Source: a virus. Taken from it: 36,363 nt of DNA. Below the pieces are notes generated by a model. That model had not been told where the DNA came from and searched no databases. It worked only from the letters and a program-made list of their open reading frames with translations. Positions 23,604 to 31,713 of the stretch are shown piece by piece; position 1 is the stretch's first letter; every line of letters starts with the position of its first letter. The stretch spans positions 1-36,363 of IMG/VR virus record IMGVR_UViG_3300037069_003721; one strand, written 5' to 3'. A program made the translations under genes and the position numbers.

Positions 23604-24464
23604 TTAACGTTTTAAGTTTCCGTAAAACGCAGCTAAAGCTCTTTGCTTAGCCGACATTGGTACGGATGCAGTGTCTCTATTCGTTAACGTTCTCATGCCT
23701 GGCCGTTGCTGCGGTTGTAATTGAGTCACAGGGCTTATCTGACTCTGTAGTTTCTTACTTTTTGCTAGACGTTGAGCATCCCTAAAGAGTTCATCCTCGA
23801 CAAGCTTTAGAGCCTCTTGAACATCTAAAACTTCTCCAGTTTCTCTGTAAGTACGCTCAATGAGGTTCATAACGGTAGGAACGCTACGCGTTTCCCTTAC
23901 CAACTCATAGTCATCACTTTGTGCAAGCTGTTGAGCTTCTCTTTGCATTTCTGCTAAGACTTGCTTTTCAGCTGTAGTGTCCCTCTCGGTAAACTTTTGA
24001 TCTATTCCTTGTTTAAGAGATTCAATCTCCTTTTTTAAGGCATAGACTTCCGAATTACCTTGATTCGCCATGATGGCTTCAGTGAGTTGTTCGTATGTAA
24101 CTCCATTTTCTAGCAAAACACTCAAAGGCTCTGACTTCAATCTGGCTACATCTATCGTGGCATTTCCGGATTGCTCACGAAGCGCCTTTTCTCTAGTCGA
24201 AAGCTCCCTCTCTTTTACTTGGAGGGCTCTACGTTGTTTAGCAAGTAGAGCTAGTTGAGGACTAAGCGGCTGTGTTGCTTCAACAGGCGCTGTAGATTCA
24301 TTTCTATTATCTTGAGAAATAACTTGTTCCTGTGGAGGAGCTTCCAATGGGGTTGAATTTGTCTTCATCGTCAATGAACGGACTGATTCAACACGGCTAG
24401 GAGATATATTTCCTTGCATGTCCATTGGAGGCATAGAGTTTGATGCTACAGGAGTAATCTTCAT
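23604..24464 (-). CDS. Capsid scaffolding-like protein
   Basis: A 286-aa, mostly helical and charged protein. The first 80 residues are Pro/Ser/Thr rich. Residues about 75-180 are coiled-coil-like (LALLAKQRRALQVKERELSTREKALREQ; VYALKKEIESLKQGIDQKF). The C-terminus is basic (SAKQRALAAFYGNLKR), typical of scaffolds that bind coat through a basic tail. It lies between portal and coat genes, the usual scaffold position. There is no protease in the window, so it may leave intact as in P22. Confidence 0.75.
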   Translation of the reverse strand: MKITPVASNSMPPMDMQGNISPSRVESVRSLTMKTNSTPLEAPPQEQVISQDNRNESTAPVEATQPLSPQLALLAKQRRALQVKERELSTREKALREQSGNATIDVARLKSEPLSVLLENGVTYEQLTEAIMANQGNSEVYALKKEIESLKQGIDQKFTERDTTAEKQVLAEMQREAQQLAQSDDYELVRETRSVPTVMNLIERTYRETGEVLDVQEALKLVEDELFRDAQRLAKSKKLQSQISPVTQLQPQQRPGMRTLTNRDTASVPMSAKQRALAAFYGNLKR

Positions 24465-24479
24465 TAAGATCCTTTAAAG

Positions 24480-26399
24480 TTAAGCTGCCATTGGCGCATT
24501 AGTATTTGGAACAAGCGGAGATGTTGGTGCAGGCATAGGACTAGCTGTTGGTGTAGGCGCTGGCCCAGGCGGAACAACAGGCTGTGATCCTTGAATAAGA
24601 GACTGCACTTGAATAAAGAACTTACGTAATAAATCCGCTTTCTCTTCTTCCAAATTAGCTGCCAAATAAAGGTTTATATATTGAACTACTAAAGTAGTAG
24701 CTAACTGTAAATCCATATAAGGATCTGGGGGAGTATATTCCCCTTTTTCCACAATCTTATCTAAGACCTGGAATATTCTTTCTTCAGAAGCATTATCAAG
24801 CTTTTCATTTTCCTCGAGATCAGGAAATTTCATAAGCCTTCTGCCCTCTTTGACAGTAAGCATGCCAGCCTGTACTTGTTCAGTCACAGTGGCAATACGT
24901 CCAGCTGGGGTTCTAGGCAGAGAGCTTTCTGTAAAGCATTTGATTACAAATGGATTCTTTAAGAAGTCCATCTTAGGAAGATCTATCTCTTTCGTACCAT
25001 CTTTATTAGGATAGACAGTTTGATATTTGCCAGTCTCTTTAACTATATCCATAGCTACGTCGACGATTTGATAAGCTAGCTCGATAAAGATATTTTCATA
25101 TTTTTTGGAAGTTTCTGCAAAACGATCTGAATTGATATCGTCATAAGAACGTATGGCTTCCCCTGAATCTAATCCCGACGGTTTTTGACCAGTCGCTTGC
25201 ATATTTGATATGCCTTCTTGCCTAAAGCCATACTCAATGAGTTTATCACGCTCGGAGTAAAGCTCCGGAGCATTACATGGAGCGATCTCATAGCTGGGCT
25301 TTGTACCAGAGTATGTAACAATGACGCCAATTTCATTATTATTATGTGCTTTAACAACTTTGGCTCCCTGTTCTATAAAAACCCTAGGAACACCTACTAA
25401 AGTAATAGCTCGAGTAATAGTGTACATAATTCGGTTGATAGAGATCTGTGTACCAAATAGTCTTTCGCCTAAACCTTTACCCCAGTAGCCTAAGAAAGGC
25501 TCAGCATAGTTAAAGACCACGAACGGAAATTTTGTTTTATTCCATTCTTCATCTAACAGTAGACCATTGAGTGTAGCAATAGTATGCCTTCCTGGAATAT
25601 AGCCGCGAGCTTCTGGATCAGGACCTGATGCAAGCTTCCAACCTTCAACAACCATCACTTGATCTGAAGTAGTCCTGCCTGTATCGGGCGCATTATCAGG
25701 ATATGCATGAGGGGTAGAGGCTATTATAGATCTAACTTCTGGATTATTTGCCATAAGCTTATCTCGATCCATAAGCTTAAGCTGATACATAGTTTGGGGT
25801 TCACCATTTAAAGCATCATTCTCATCTACATAGAGATCTGTAGGCATAACTCTATCTACGCATACTCTATCATCATCGCCTCTATAGACCTTAAGAATAC
25901 CGGAGCCCATGACGCAGCCATCTCTAAGTACCTTAGCCGCCTTTTCATAAGCTTTTGTTTGATAGAATTCACCCAGAATAAATTGGTTTAGCTCTTGAGC
26001 TAAATGCCTTTGCCTATAATCTGCACCATCAGTAAGGAATTTTGGTTCTGGTTTATTTTGCGTTAGCCTTGAAACCAAGGTATCGGTACAGGCTTCAATA
26101 ATATTAAAGCTAGGTCTATCATCGGGTAAGGTCCTACTACGGTCCATCCTGGAAACATTAGAACCGGCATAAGAATAAACTGACAGACCACTATATAATC
26201 TTACAGATACTGCCAATTGCCGTATTCTATAAGTTTGCTTTTCTTTTAAATATGCAGCTGCACTACATAACTGTTCCGCTCGCTCATTTTGCGTAGGTGC
26301 TTTCCACCATTCAGCTAGAACAGAATCAGGCCTAGAATCATCAGGCCTTGTTTTCATCTTTATCTTTTCAGGCGCTTTTTTTGCTGGCTTTATTTTCAT
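24480..26399 (-). CDS. Portal protein
   Basis: A 639-aa protein, the usual length of a podovirus portal. The N-terminus is basic, then IRQLAVSVRLYSGLSVYSYAG and DRPSFNIIEACTDTLVSRLTQNKPEPKF are typical portal stem/wing sequences. GLGERLFGTQISINRIMYTITRA matches the portal helix region, and AFLKNP...ESSLPRTPAGRIATVTEQVQAGMLT the crown. Twelve copies form the DNA channel at one capsid vertex. It overlaps the upstream small gene by ATGA. The Pro/Ala-rich C-terminal tail (about 35 residues) is low complexity. Confidence 0.85.
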   Translation of the reverse strand: MKIKPAKKAPEKIKMKTRPDDSRPDSVLAEWWKAPTQNERAEQLCSAAAYLKEKQTYRIRQLAVSVRLYSGLSVYSYAGSNVSRMDRSRTLPDDRPSFNIIEACTDTLVSRLTQNKPEPKFLTDGADYRQRHLAQELNQFILGEFYQTKAYEKAAKVLRDGCVMGSGILKVYRGDDDRVCVDRVMPTDLYVDENDALNGEPQTMYQLKLMDRDKLMANNPEVRSIIASTPHAYPDNAPDTGRTTSDQVMVVEGWKLASGPDPEARGYIPGRHTIATLNGLLLDEEWNKTKFPFVVFNYAEPFLGYWGKGLGERLFGTQISINRIMYTITRAITLVGVPRVFIEQGAKVVKAHNNNEIGVIVTYSGTKPSYEIAPCNAPELYSERDKLIEYGFRQEGISNMQATGQKPSGLDSGEAIRSYDDINSDRFAETSKKYENIFIELAYQIVDVAMDIVKETGKYQTVYPNKDGTKEIDLPKMDFLKNPFVIKCFTESSLPRTPAGRIATVTEQVQAGMLTVKEGRRLMKFPDLEENEKLDNASEERIFQVLDKIVEKGEYTPPDPYMDLQLATTLVVQYINLYLAANLEEEKADLLRKFFIQVQSLIQGSQPVVPPGPAPTPTASPMPAPTSPLVPNTNAPMAA

Positions 26400-26608
26400 G
26401 TCTGTCCCGCATTTTCTACAGCATAGAACATTAATTCCTCAGGGGATAAAGCATCCGTAGGTACTTCTTCAGATTCCTCAGATGCTGCTGCCATTTTATT
26501 TGGTAATTCGCCAAATTTAACAGCTATCCCTTCAAAAGAAATGTCTGTTACTCCTTGTTTGCGACAAAGCTTAAAAAACTTTTCTAACTCTTTAAGTTCC
26601 TTAAACAT
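26396..26608 (-). CDS. Small conserved protein before the portal
   Basis: A 70-aa protein (LEKFFKLCRKQGVTDISFEGIAVKFGELP, then an acidic linker and LSPEELMFYAVENAG). I recall proteins of this pattern beside portal genes in podoviruses, with no assigned role. It is coupled to the portal gene by a start/stop overlap. Confidence 0.65.
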   Translation of the reverse strand: MFKELKELEKFFKLCRKQGVTDISFEGIAVKFGELPNKMAAASEESEEVPTDALSPEELMFYAVENAGQT

Positions 26609-26616
26609 GCATTCCC

Positions 26617-27234
26617 TTATGCTGGATGAGGCATTCTATCCTTTTTGAGACGAGACTTCATAATGCGAGAAACCATATCATGCTCATCTTCATCTTCTTG
26701 CTCGTCGCCTACTTCATCACCTGAGTTAGCTCCTGTGTAGCAAAACTCCATGTCATCGTCTTTAGGCATGTCGTCAAACTGGTTCTCTTCAGAATCTGCT
26801 ACAGGCATATCGTCATTAGCTACTTGACCGCCTTCGGAGTAGCGATTCTTCATGATACGAGAAACCATATCGTGATCATCGTCCACTTCTCCTCCTTCAG
26901 CATAGCCTTTGCCGTGAAGATCACGCTTAGGCATAGATTTCATTTCATCCAGAACTTTTCTATGCTCTTCTTTAGCGACACCAACTTCATCTGGTCTTTT
27001 ATGCTTGTAGCCGCTTCTGGCAAAATCGCCGGCCCTCGAATCTCCTGGCCCTTCGTTCATTATCATACTAACTTGATGAACCCCTTTGACATTAGGGTCT
27101 CTTTCTACATCACCACCCTTAGCCATATAGGTACACCCACCATGTGCATAGCATTCGTCCGTATGCACATGGCCGCCTTCTGCCATCTTCTTAGATTTTT
27201 TCTTCATTGCATAGGCTATCGCTAAATTGCTCAT
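26617..27234 (-). CDS. AEGG-motif protein with His/Cys clusters
   Basis: A 205-aa, highly charged protein. It carries five copies of the [MFY]xxGG motif: MAEGG 17-21, YAHGG 29-33, MAKGG 37-41, YAEGG 111-115 and YSEGG 132-136. The first three surround a HVHTDEC...C cluster. HDMVSRIMK occurs twice (about 121 and 185). Such sequences rarely fold alone, so this may be a flexible linker or cargo protein of the head. I know no assigned function. Confidence 0.6.
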   Translation of the reverse strand: MSNLAIAYAMKKKSKKMAEGGHVHTDECYAHGGCTYMAKGGDVERDPNVKGVHQVSMIMNEGPGDSRAGDFARSGYKHKRPDEVGVAKEEHRKVLDEMKSMPKRDLHGKGYAEGGEVDDDHDMVSRIMKNRYSEGGQVANDDMPVADSEENQFDDMPKDDDMEFCYTGANSGDEVGDEQEDEDEHDMVSRIMKSRLKKDRMPHPA

Positions 27235-27235
27235 A

Positions 27236-27994
27236 TTATTGCCCTGCCCCTTGGAATAAATTCACGATAGTTTTAACTGCATTAAGAGATGCATCGGCTG
27301 TTGATAATGAACTGATAACAACAGAAATGACGTCGCTTGCAGAAGCATTAAATGAAGCATAACCGCCCATAATTGGTTGTGTCGGTGTGGGGAAACCGTA
27401 GCGTCCAAGGACTGTGCTGTTTTGTTTGAGAGTAATGGTAAGACCTGACGTAGCAGGAGTACCGAAAGAACCAGCTGTGCCTGTGGAGAAACCAAAACCT
27501 GTAGCTGCAGTACCATCGGCTGCAGCAGTGCACGCGCCATATTGAGTATTGGTTAAGATAATAGCATTTGTAGCACCACTAACTGTTACATAACTAGCTG
27601 CAGCTGTATTTGCAGCGATAGCAGTCCTGGTCGCTGTGGCTAAAGTGTTTGCTGATGCTCCTGTTGCTCCAGTTACTGCAATACCAGTTAAACCAGCTGG
27701 AGCTGGATCAACGCCAGCACTGTTGATGTTATACCAAACATAAAAACCTTGAAGGTCTGTAGCACTATAAAATTTGAACCATGTGCTATTTAAACTACCA
27801 CCGCTATCAGCAACTGTGGTCACAGTTTGTATATTCTGCGTTGGGTTAGCAGAGGGAGCTGGGCTACCAGCTGGTTGATAAGGAAGAGATGACTTAAAAG
27901 AAAGTGTGTAAAGTCCGGCTGTAGTAACTGTAAAAGATTGAGTACCTGTACCGCCAACCACAGTGCTTTGGTTAACTTGTAATGCATTAGTCAT
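27236..27994 (-). CDS. Virion beta-sandwich protein
   Basis: A 252-aa protein rich in Ala, Thr, Gly and Ser. Beta patterns occur at both ends (GTGTQSFTVTTAGLYTLSFKSSLPY; GLTITLKQNSTVLGRYGFPTPT ... SFNASASDVISVVISSLS), which resembles decoration or fibre proteins. AGGAG is six bases before ATG 27994. It is the second gene after the 28275-28299 motif. No domain was recognised. Confidence 0.55.
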   Translation of the reverse strand: MTNALQVNQSTVVGGTGTQSFTVTTAGLYTLSFKSSLPYQPAGSPAPSANPTQNIQTVTTVADSGGSLNSTWFKFYSATDLQGFYVWYNINSAGVDPAPAGLTGIAVTGATGASANTLATATRTAIAANTAAASYVTVSGATNAIILTNTQYGACTAAADGTAATGFGFSTGTAGSFGTPATSGLTITLKQNSTVLGRYGFPTPTQPIMGGYASFNASASDVISVVISSLSTADASLNAVKTIVNLFQGAGQ

Positions 27995-28014
27995 GATTAT
28001 CTCCTAAAAGTTTA

Positions 28015-28248
28015 TTATTGCATTTCTTCTGCGTCTTGGATTTCATCTTGCTCTTGCATATGCTCAACCAATGCTTCCAAAGCACCTTTGAGTAATTTCT
28101 TATTTTTACTGTGAATAGCTTCAATCATATCTTCCACAATGGCGTCTAACATGCCAAAGTCTGGATCTTCATCGTGTGTTCTTTTGATGGTCACTTCTAC
28201 AGGGGCTGATATGCCACCTTCATGTCGATCTTTGAGGAAAGGGATCAT
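28015..28248 (-). CDS. Small acidic protein at the start of the head gene run
   Basis: A 77-aa protein (MIPFLKDRHEGGISAPVEVTIKRTHDEDPDFGMLDAIVEDMIEAI) with a C-terminal acidic helix (LEALVEHMQEQDEIQDAEEMQ). Its RHEGG echoes the motif of the AEGG proteins. AAGGA is six bases before the ATG and the conserved 25-base motif lies 27 bases upstream. Function unknown. Confidence 0.6.
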   Translation of the reverse strand: MIPFLKDRHEGGISAPVEVTIKRTHDEDPDFGMLDAIVEDMIEAIHSKNKKLLKGALEALVEHMQEQDEIQDAEEMQ

Positions 28249-28274
28249 TTTTCATCCTTTTTTGAATAAAAAGA

Positions 28275-28299
28275 CTTCATATTTGATAGAAATGGGTAG
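28275..28299 (-). promoter_or_regulatory. Conserved upstream motif, copy C (possible late promoter)
   Basis: On the minus strand CTACCCATTT is followed five bases later by CAAATATGAAG, collinear with copy B. It lies 27 bases before the 28015-28248 start, between the structured region at 28330 and the first head gene. Confidence 0.55.
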
Positions 28300-28329
28300 T
28301 TTTTTGAAATTTATAAATTATAAGTAGGT

Positions 28330-28526
28330 TGTAATGAGCGGCGTGGGAAGCTGAGACCGTATATATAGGCATGCAATAAGGCCTAGCGTTGAGATCTCTG
28401 GAGACACGCAGTGATGGACTAAAAGTGTTGATGATTTTTTCATCCACTTTAACGCCAGTAGGATTCAGGAAAGGCACGGATGATATAGACGGTCATCAAG
28501 CAGGAGTCGCGACCTGCCTCATTACA
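28330..28526. ncRNA. Candidate structured RNA of unknown class
   Basis: About 197 nt, GC-richer than its surroundings and without a credible gene. The ends pair: TGTAATGAG (28330-28338) with CTCATTACA (28518-28526). A long inner helix joins 28352-28365 to 28484-28498 (TGA-GACCGT-TATA with matching complement, one mismatch and one bulge). Inside are TAGGC/GCCTA (28366-28370, 28381-28385), GCGT/ACGC (28386-28389, 28406-28409) and an 11-bp hairpin at 28422-28450 with a two-base bulge. A GCAGG/CCTGC hairpin (28500-28517) stacks beside the closing stem. The strand is uncertain; it lies between a membrane-protein gene and the first head genes on the minus strand. Confidence 0.55.
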
Positions 28527-28736
28527 CTAAGGAACATTACAATTCTGCCAGAACAAATGTCCACAAAGAAGGCCTGCCGCAAAGGCAAGGATAGGATAAG
28601 ATTTGGCAGCAGTTAAAATCACCCAACTTATGGTAGCTGTACCATCCTTTACTTTAATTTTAGCGTATATGTCATAGAAAATAAGGGTAAACGTAACAAC
28701 CAACAAAATAATGGCGGTGACTGATTCCAAAGACAT
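28527..28736 (-). CDS. Small membrane protein, possible holin
   Basis: A 69-aa protein with two hydrophobic segments, residues about 5-24 (SVTAIILLVVTFTLIFYDIY) and 38-62 (WVILTAAKSYPILAFAAGLLCGHLF), joined by a charged loop (KIKVKDGT). The size and topology fit a class II holin. However, it sits after TerL, far from the lysin, so another membrane role is possible. AAGGAG is eight bases before the ATG. Its stop codon is next to the structured region. Confidence 0.55.
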   Translation of the reverse strand: MSLESVTAIILLVVTFTLIFYDIYAKIKVKDGTATISWVILTAAKSYPILAFAAGLLCGHLFWQNCNVP

Positions 28737-28779
28737 GGTAATTTCTCCTTATTTAGTTACCCTATTTTATAAAGAGCTA

Positions 28780-30243
28780 TTATCCCAAGTCACCAAGAGA
28801 TCCTTCTTCTGGCCAGTCTGATTTGCTTTCCAAGAATTCTCTTTCTCTATCCCAAATGTTATCTGCCTGATCCTGATACCAGTCCTTGGAATATTTGGCG
28901 ATCTTCTTAGGTGCCGATTGCGATGCGTAGTGATAGCCACAACGCCATGAATAGAGAAACGCGTCCGTGGCATGATTTGGCAAAGCCTTATGCTCTTTTT
29001 TTGGATACTTGATCTTTTCTCCATCCGATTCCCAAACAAGAGCGGACATTTCCTCCCATAGCGGTCTATTCTCAGCTATGTCCAGAATCTTAATCTTGCC
29101 TTGGATCAAATCGGAATTGCAAAGCTCAATAAAGGTAACCTTATCCTGCTTATCTGCGTATTCGAAAGGAATAGAAGAGCGTTGACGCATAGATTCAACG
29201 CCTTGTTTATTTGCGCCATCTATGACGATCTTATGCGGAGCCCAGGTAGAATCTTTTGTAAACTCCCCAATCTTTATGATTACATCATCAAACGTCATTT
29301 TCTTTTGCTTGAATACTCGAAGCACATAAAGATAAGGATCATTAACATGATATGCAGTAAGCACGAAAGCGGTGTCATCCTCCCAACCGGTATCGACGCC
29401 AAGTACAAATGTCCAATAAGCATGGGGTAGAATTGGGATGGCTTTAATAAGGTTCTTTTGCATGCTGAAACGATATACCAGCTTTTCTTCATCTATAACC
29501 CAGCGGTTGAGATACCATTGCTTATACTGCGGTGTCTCCATATATTCTGGACGCTCTATCCTTATCTTATCTAAAGCCTGCGACCATTGCTTAGAAACAT
29601 AAGGATTATCATGAGCGGTCCATTCAAATAGCTTCCAGCCTTTTTCTTTGCCTATAGTAACGTCATAGAAAAGACCACGAGGAAAATCTGACGCAGTCCC
29701 CATTAAACATATAGTCCCTGATTGACCATCAGCGTTCGGATCAACCATAGCAGGTCCTAATATTCCATAGACTAAGTTGGTAAGATCTATCGTATACATG
29801 GATGCTTCATCAATGCAAACTAAACGATATTTTCTACCTAAAAGCTTATGCATCTCCTTTTCATCTGCGTCCACACCTGTAACAGCAATGACCGACCGAT
29901 TGGGAAAGGTCATAGTTAAATCTGTCTGATTAGAGCTCGTTTTAAGCTGATACTTGGTATCTATGATATTAAGGATATCTTTCCAGATAATTGCTTTAGC
30001 AGAAGCTCTAGTAAGCCCTATGAATAGGCAATTAACACCAGGGTTATGTAAAGCTTCATATACAAGATAAAGTCCGGCAGTAAAAGACTTAGCGGAACGC
30101 CTAGTACAAAAAAGAACCTTTTGTTTAGAAGGATCTTTAATAAAATTAATTTGATGAGAGAATGCATTTTCTAAAATATTCGGTATCGATTTCTTTTGCA
30201 GTATTCTTTCCGCATATTCTTCATACATCTGGCGTTTGTTCAT
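28780..30243 (-). CDS. terL: Terminase large subunit
   Basis: A 487-aa packaging motor. The ATPase has a Walker A-like CTRRSAKS at about 46-53 and Walker B RLVCIDEAS at 140-148. The nuclease domain has its acidic residues in LGVDTGWEDD (about 283), VIDGANKQG (about 348) and HATDAFLYSW (about 440). It uses the portal as docking ring and cuts concatemers. It is complete; no insertion is seen. It follows a small conserved gene with one base between stop and start, and no clear ribosome site, so it is probably coupled. Confidence 0.93.
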   Translation of the reverse strand: MNKRQMYEEYAERILQKKSIPNILENAFSHQINFIKDPSKQKVLFCTRRSAKSFTAGLYLVYEALHNPGVNCLFIGLTRASAKAIIWKDILNIIDTKYQLKTSSNQTDLTMTFPNRSVIAVTGVDADEKEMHKLLGRKYRLVCIDEASMYTIDLTNLVYGILGPAMVDPNADGQSGTICLMGTASDFPRGLFYDVTIGKEKGWKLFEWTAHDNPYVSKQWSQALDKIRIERPEYMETPQYKQWYLNRWVIDEEKLVYRFSMQKNLIKAIPILPHAYWTFVLGVDTGWEDDTAFVLTAYHVNDPYLYVLRVFKQKKMTFDDVIIKIGEFTKDSTWAPHKIVIDGANKQGVESMRQRSSIPFEYADKQDKVTFIELCNSDLIQGKIKILDIAENRPLWEEMSALVWESDGEKIKYPKKEHKALPNHATDAFLYSWRCGYHYASQSAPKKIAKYSKDWYQDQADNIWDREREFLESKSDWPEEGSLGDLG

Positions 30244-30244
30244 A

Positions 30245-30550
30245 TTACCATTTCTTAGGACCTAAAGTATCTTTGCCTGTTTGTACAGTATCAGGCCTCT
30301 TTCCAGACATAATCGCTTCTCGATGAGCTATGGCCGCTGCCGCTGCGGGTGTATGGGCAATCACTTCTGGCTGAGGTATTTCATTAGGCTTATGAATAGC
30401 CGGAGTTGAATATGTCACAGGTTTAGATGCTGGATGGACCACTAATCTTTCTTCCACTTCTTTTATCCTTTGAGCAATAAGCTCCTTAGTAGCCCTGGGA
30501 AGCTTATGATTCATGAAGAGGTCTATGAGGAAGGAAAGTTCTGATATCAT
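30245..30550 (-). CDS. Small conserved protein before TerL
   Basis: A 101-aa protein. The N-terminal helix (ISELSFLIDLFMNHKLPRATKELIAQRIKEVEER) is followed by a Pro/Ala-rich, flexible stretch and a basic end (GKDTLGPKKW). It lies directly before TerL with start/stop coupling on both sides. Its role is unknown; a packaging accessory is possible from position. Confidence 0.6.
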   Translation of the reverse strand: MISELSFLIDLFMNHKLPRATKELIAQRIKEVEERLVVHPASKPVTYSTPAIHKPNEIPQPEVIAHTPAAAAAIAHREAIMSGKRPDTVQTGKDTLGPKKW

Positions 30551-30870
30551 TTACCAGTCTTTCCTTTTCCAGGTCCCGCATGTACATGGCCATAAGGTGT
30601 TTCTACCTGCGCAGATCCTATGCTCCCTAATTGTGGGTGAGATATAGGTTCTTCTTTATGCTCAACTTTGCCAAGCCACATCGTAGCTACATTGCTGGAA
30701 GGAATAATAGCTTCCTCACCCTCCCATTTTAGATGCAGTTCTTGATTCTCGCGATCGTATTTAAGATCTAGACCCTTCATGTTATTCTGGCCTGGATCTA
30801 ATTTAGTCCCCCAATTCCTTCTAGAAAAGAAAAGTGGGTTATGAAGTTCGGCAAATTTAATTTTTATCAT
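30547..30870 (-). CDS. Hypothetical packaging-region protein
   Basis: A 107-aa protein. ATG 30870 is preferred over a TTG at 30885. Residues 1-60 have a beta pattern (MIKIKFAELHNPLFF ... LDLKYDRENQELHLKWEGEEAIIPSSNVATMWLG), and the C-terminus is Gly/His rich (GHVHAGPGKGKTGK). I recognise no family. It overlaps the next gene by TAAATGA-type coupling. Confidence 0.6.
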   Translation of the reverse strand: MIKIKFAELHNPLFFSRRNWGTKLDPGQNNMKGLDLKYDRENQELHLKWEGEEAIIPSSNVATMWLGKVEHKEEPISHPQLGSIGSAQVETPYGHVHAGPGKGKTGK

Positions 30871-30877
30871 CTTATAC

Positions 30878-31303
30878 TCACGCAAAAGGATTAAATTTAA
30901 TGTGCTTGTACTTAGGTTGCCATATGTTTAAAGCTGTAGTGGTTATATGGCTAAAGGTTGTAACCCCTTCTGGAATTAACTTTTTAGCTATGCCTATCTT
31001 CCTATAATCAGCTTGCACATGCACATAGTCCAAAACATCTTCTCTACTTACTGAGAAGCCTAATACTACATCATGATCATCTGATAATACAGCCAATCTG
31101 ATAATACAGCCAGGTTTCTTGAGAAGGTTTTCTATAAATTGATGATAGGTCTTATAATAATCATTTGGCGTAATTCGTTTAAATAGCGTGTTGCCATATC
31201 TTAGGCTTCTAAGCCATCGAGAGAAGATAAGCGATGTGTATTTTTCTGGTAGCTCAGATCCCTTGAAAGATATGATAGAGTATGTAGGATTTTCTATGTT
31301 CAT
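30878..31303 (-). CDS. GNAT-like acetyltransferase of the packaging region
   Basis: A 141-aa protein. VVLGFSVSREDVLDYVHVQADYRKIGIAKKLIPEGV gives the GNAT beta4 strand and motif A (RKIGIAKKL, the Q/RxxGxA pattern). The N-terminal helix-loop YTSLIFSRWLRSLRYGN and the C-terminal beta strand fit. The substrate is unknown. It is the second GNAT-type gene in the late region, and the two are not similar outside the motif. Its start overlaps the previous stop (ATGA). Confidence 0.6.
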   Translation of the reverse strand: MNIENPTYSIISFKGSELPEKYTSLIFSRWLRSLRYGNTLFKRITPNDYYKTYHQFIENLLKKPGCIIRLAVLSDDHDVVLGFSVSREDVLDYVHVQADYRKIGIAKKLIPEGVTTFSHITTTALNIWQPKYKHIKFNPFA

Positions 31304-31713
31304 TTCTCCACATCTTTCAAATGCAATTGCTTTCTTGTGTAGGTTTTAATATTCCAAGCCATTTCATACTTTCTTATAATGATTCGCACGGAATATCTAT
31401 CACGGCTCATGCCAAGGTTTAATAATTCTTGAACGATTGTTTTTATTCTCGCCCCTTCTGCATACCTGGTTAAAATATATTTGTCTATGTGATTTCTGAA
31501 CTGGGTATTTTCATCGTGAATAGCTTGATTAAGAAGCCGAAAATAATCTTCTTTTGTATGTCTATATATGGAATTTAAAGACTGATACTCTTTTAGAAAA
31601 TTCTGTTCATGAGCTATTTCTTGTGCTTTCTCAATGTCTTTAAATCCTTCTTGCTCAAGTCTCTTATACCAATATTGCTGCAGCTTCTTAAATTCCTGTT
31701 TAGTGACTTTCAC
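31300..31713 (-). CDS. Helical protein with possible HTH
   Basis: A 137-aa charged helical protein starting with GTG that overlaps the previous TGA (GTGA). The segment RYAEGARIKTIVQELLNLGMSRDRYSVRIIIRKYEMAW could be a helix-turn-helix. It may regulate late genes or act in packaging; the sequence does not decide. Confidence 0.55.
   Translation of the reverse strand: MKVTKQEFKKLQQYWYKRLEQEGFKDIEKAQEIAHEQNFLKEYQSLNSIYRHTKEDYFRLLNQAIHDENTQFRNHIDKYILTRYAEGARIKTIVQELLNLGMSRDRYSVRIIIRKYEMAWNIKTYTRKQLHLKDVEK

Noticed and set aside
28277-28477. 66-aa minus-strand frame across the structured region
   Set aside because: There is no ribosome site, the composition is unlike the neighbouring genes, and the frame crosses paired helices and the promoter-like motif.
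28450-28520. Cobalamin-riboswitch-like strings (GCCAGT, GGAAAGGC, then AAGCAGGAG...GACCTGCC) on the plus strand
   Set aside because: They echo the B12-box order, but the upstream conserved parts are missing, the best fold pairs these bases differently, and no plus-strand gene follows.
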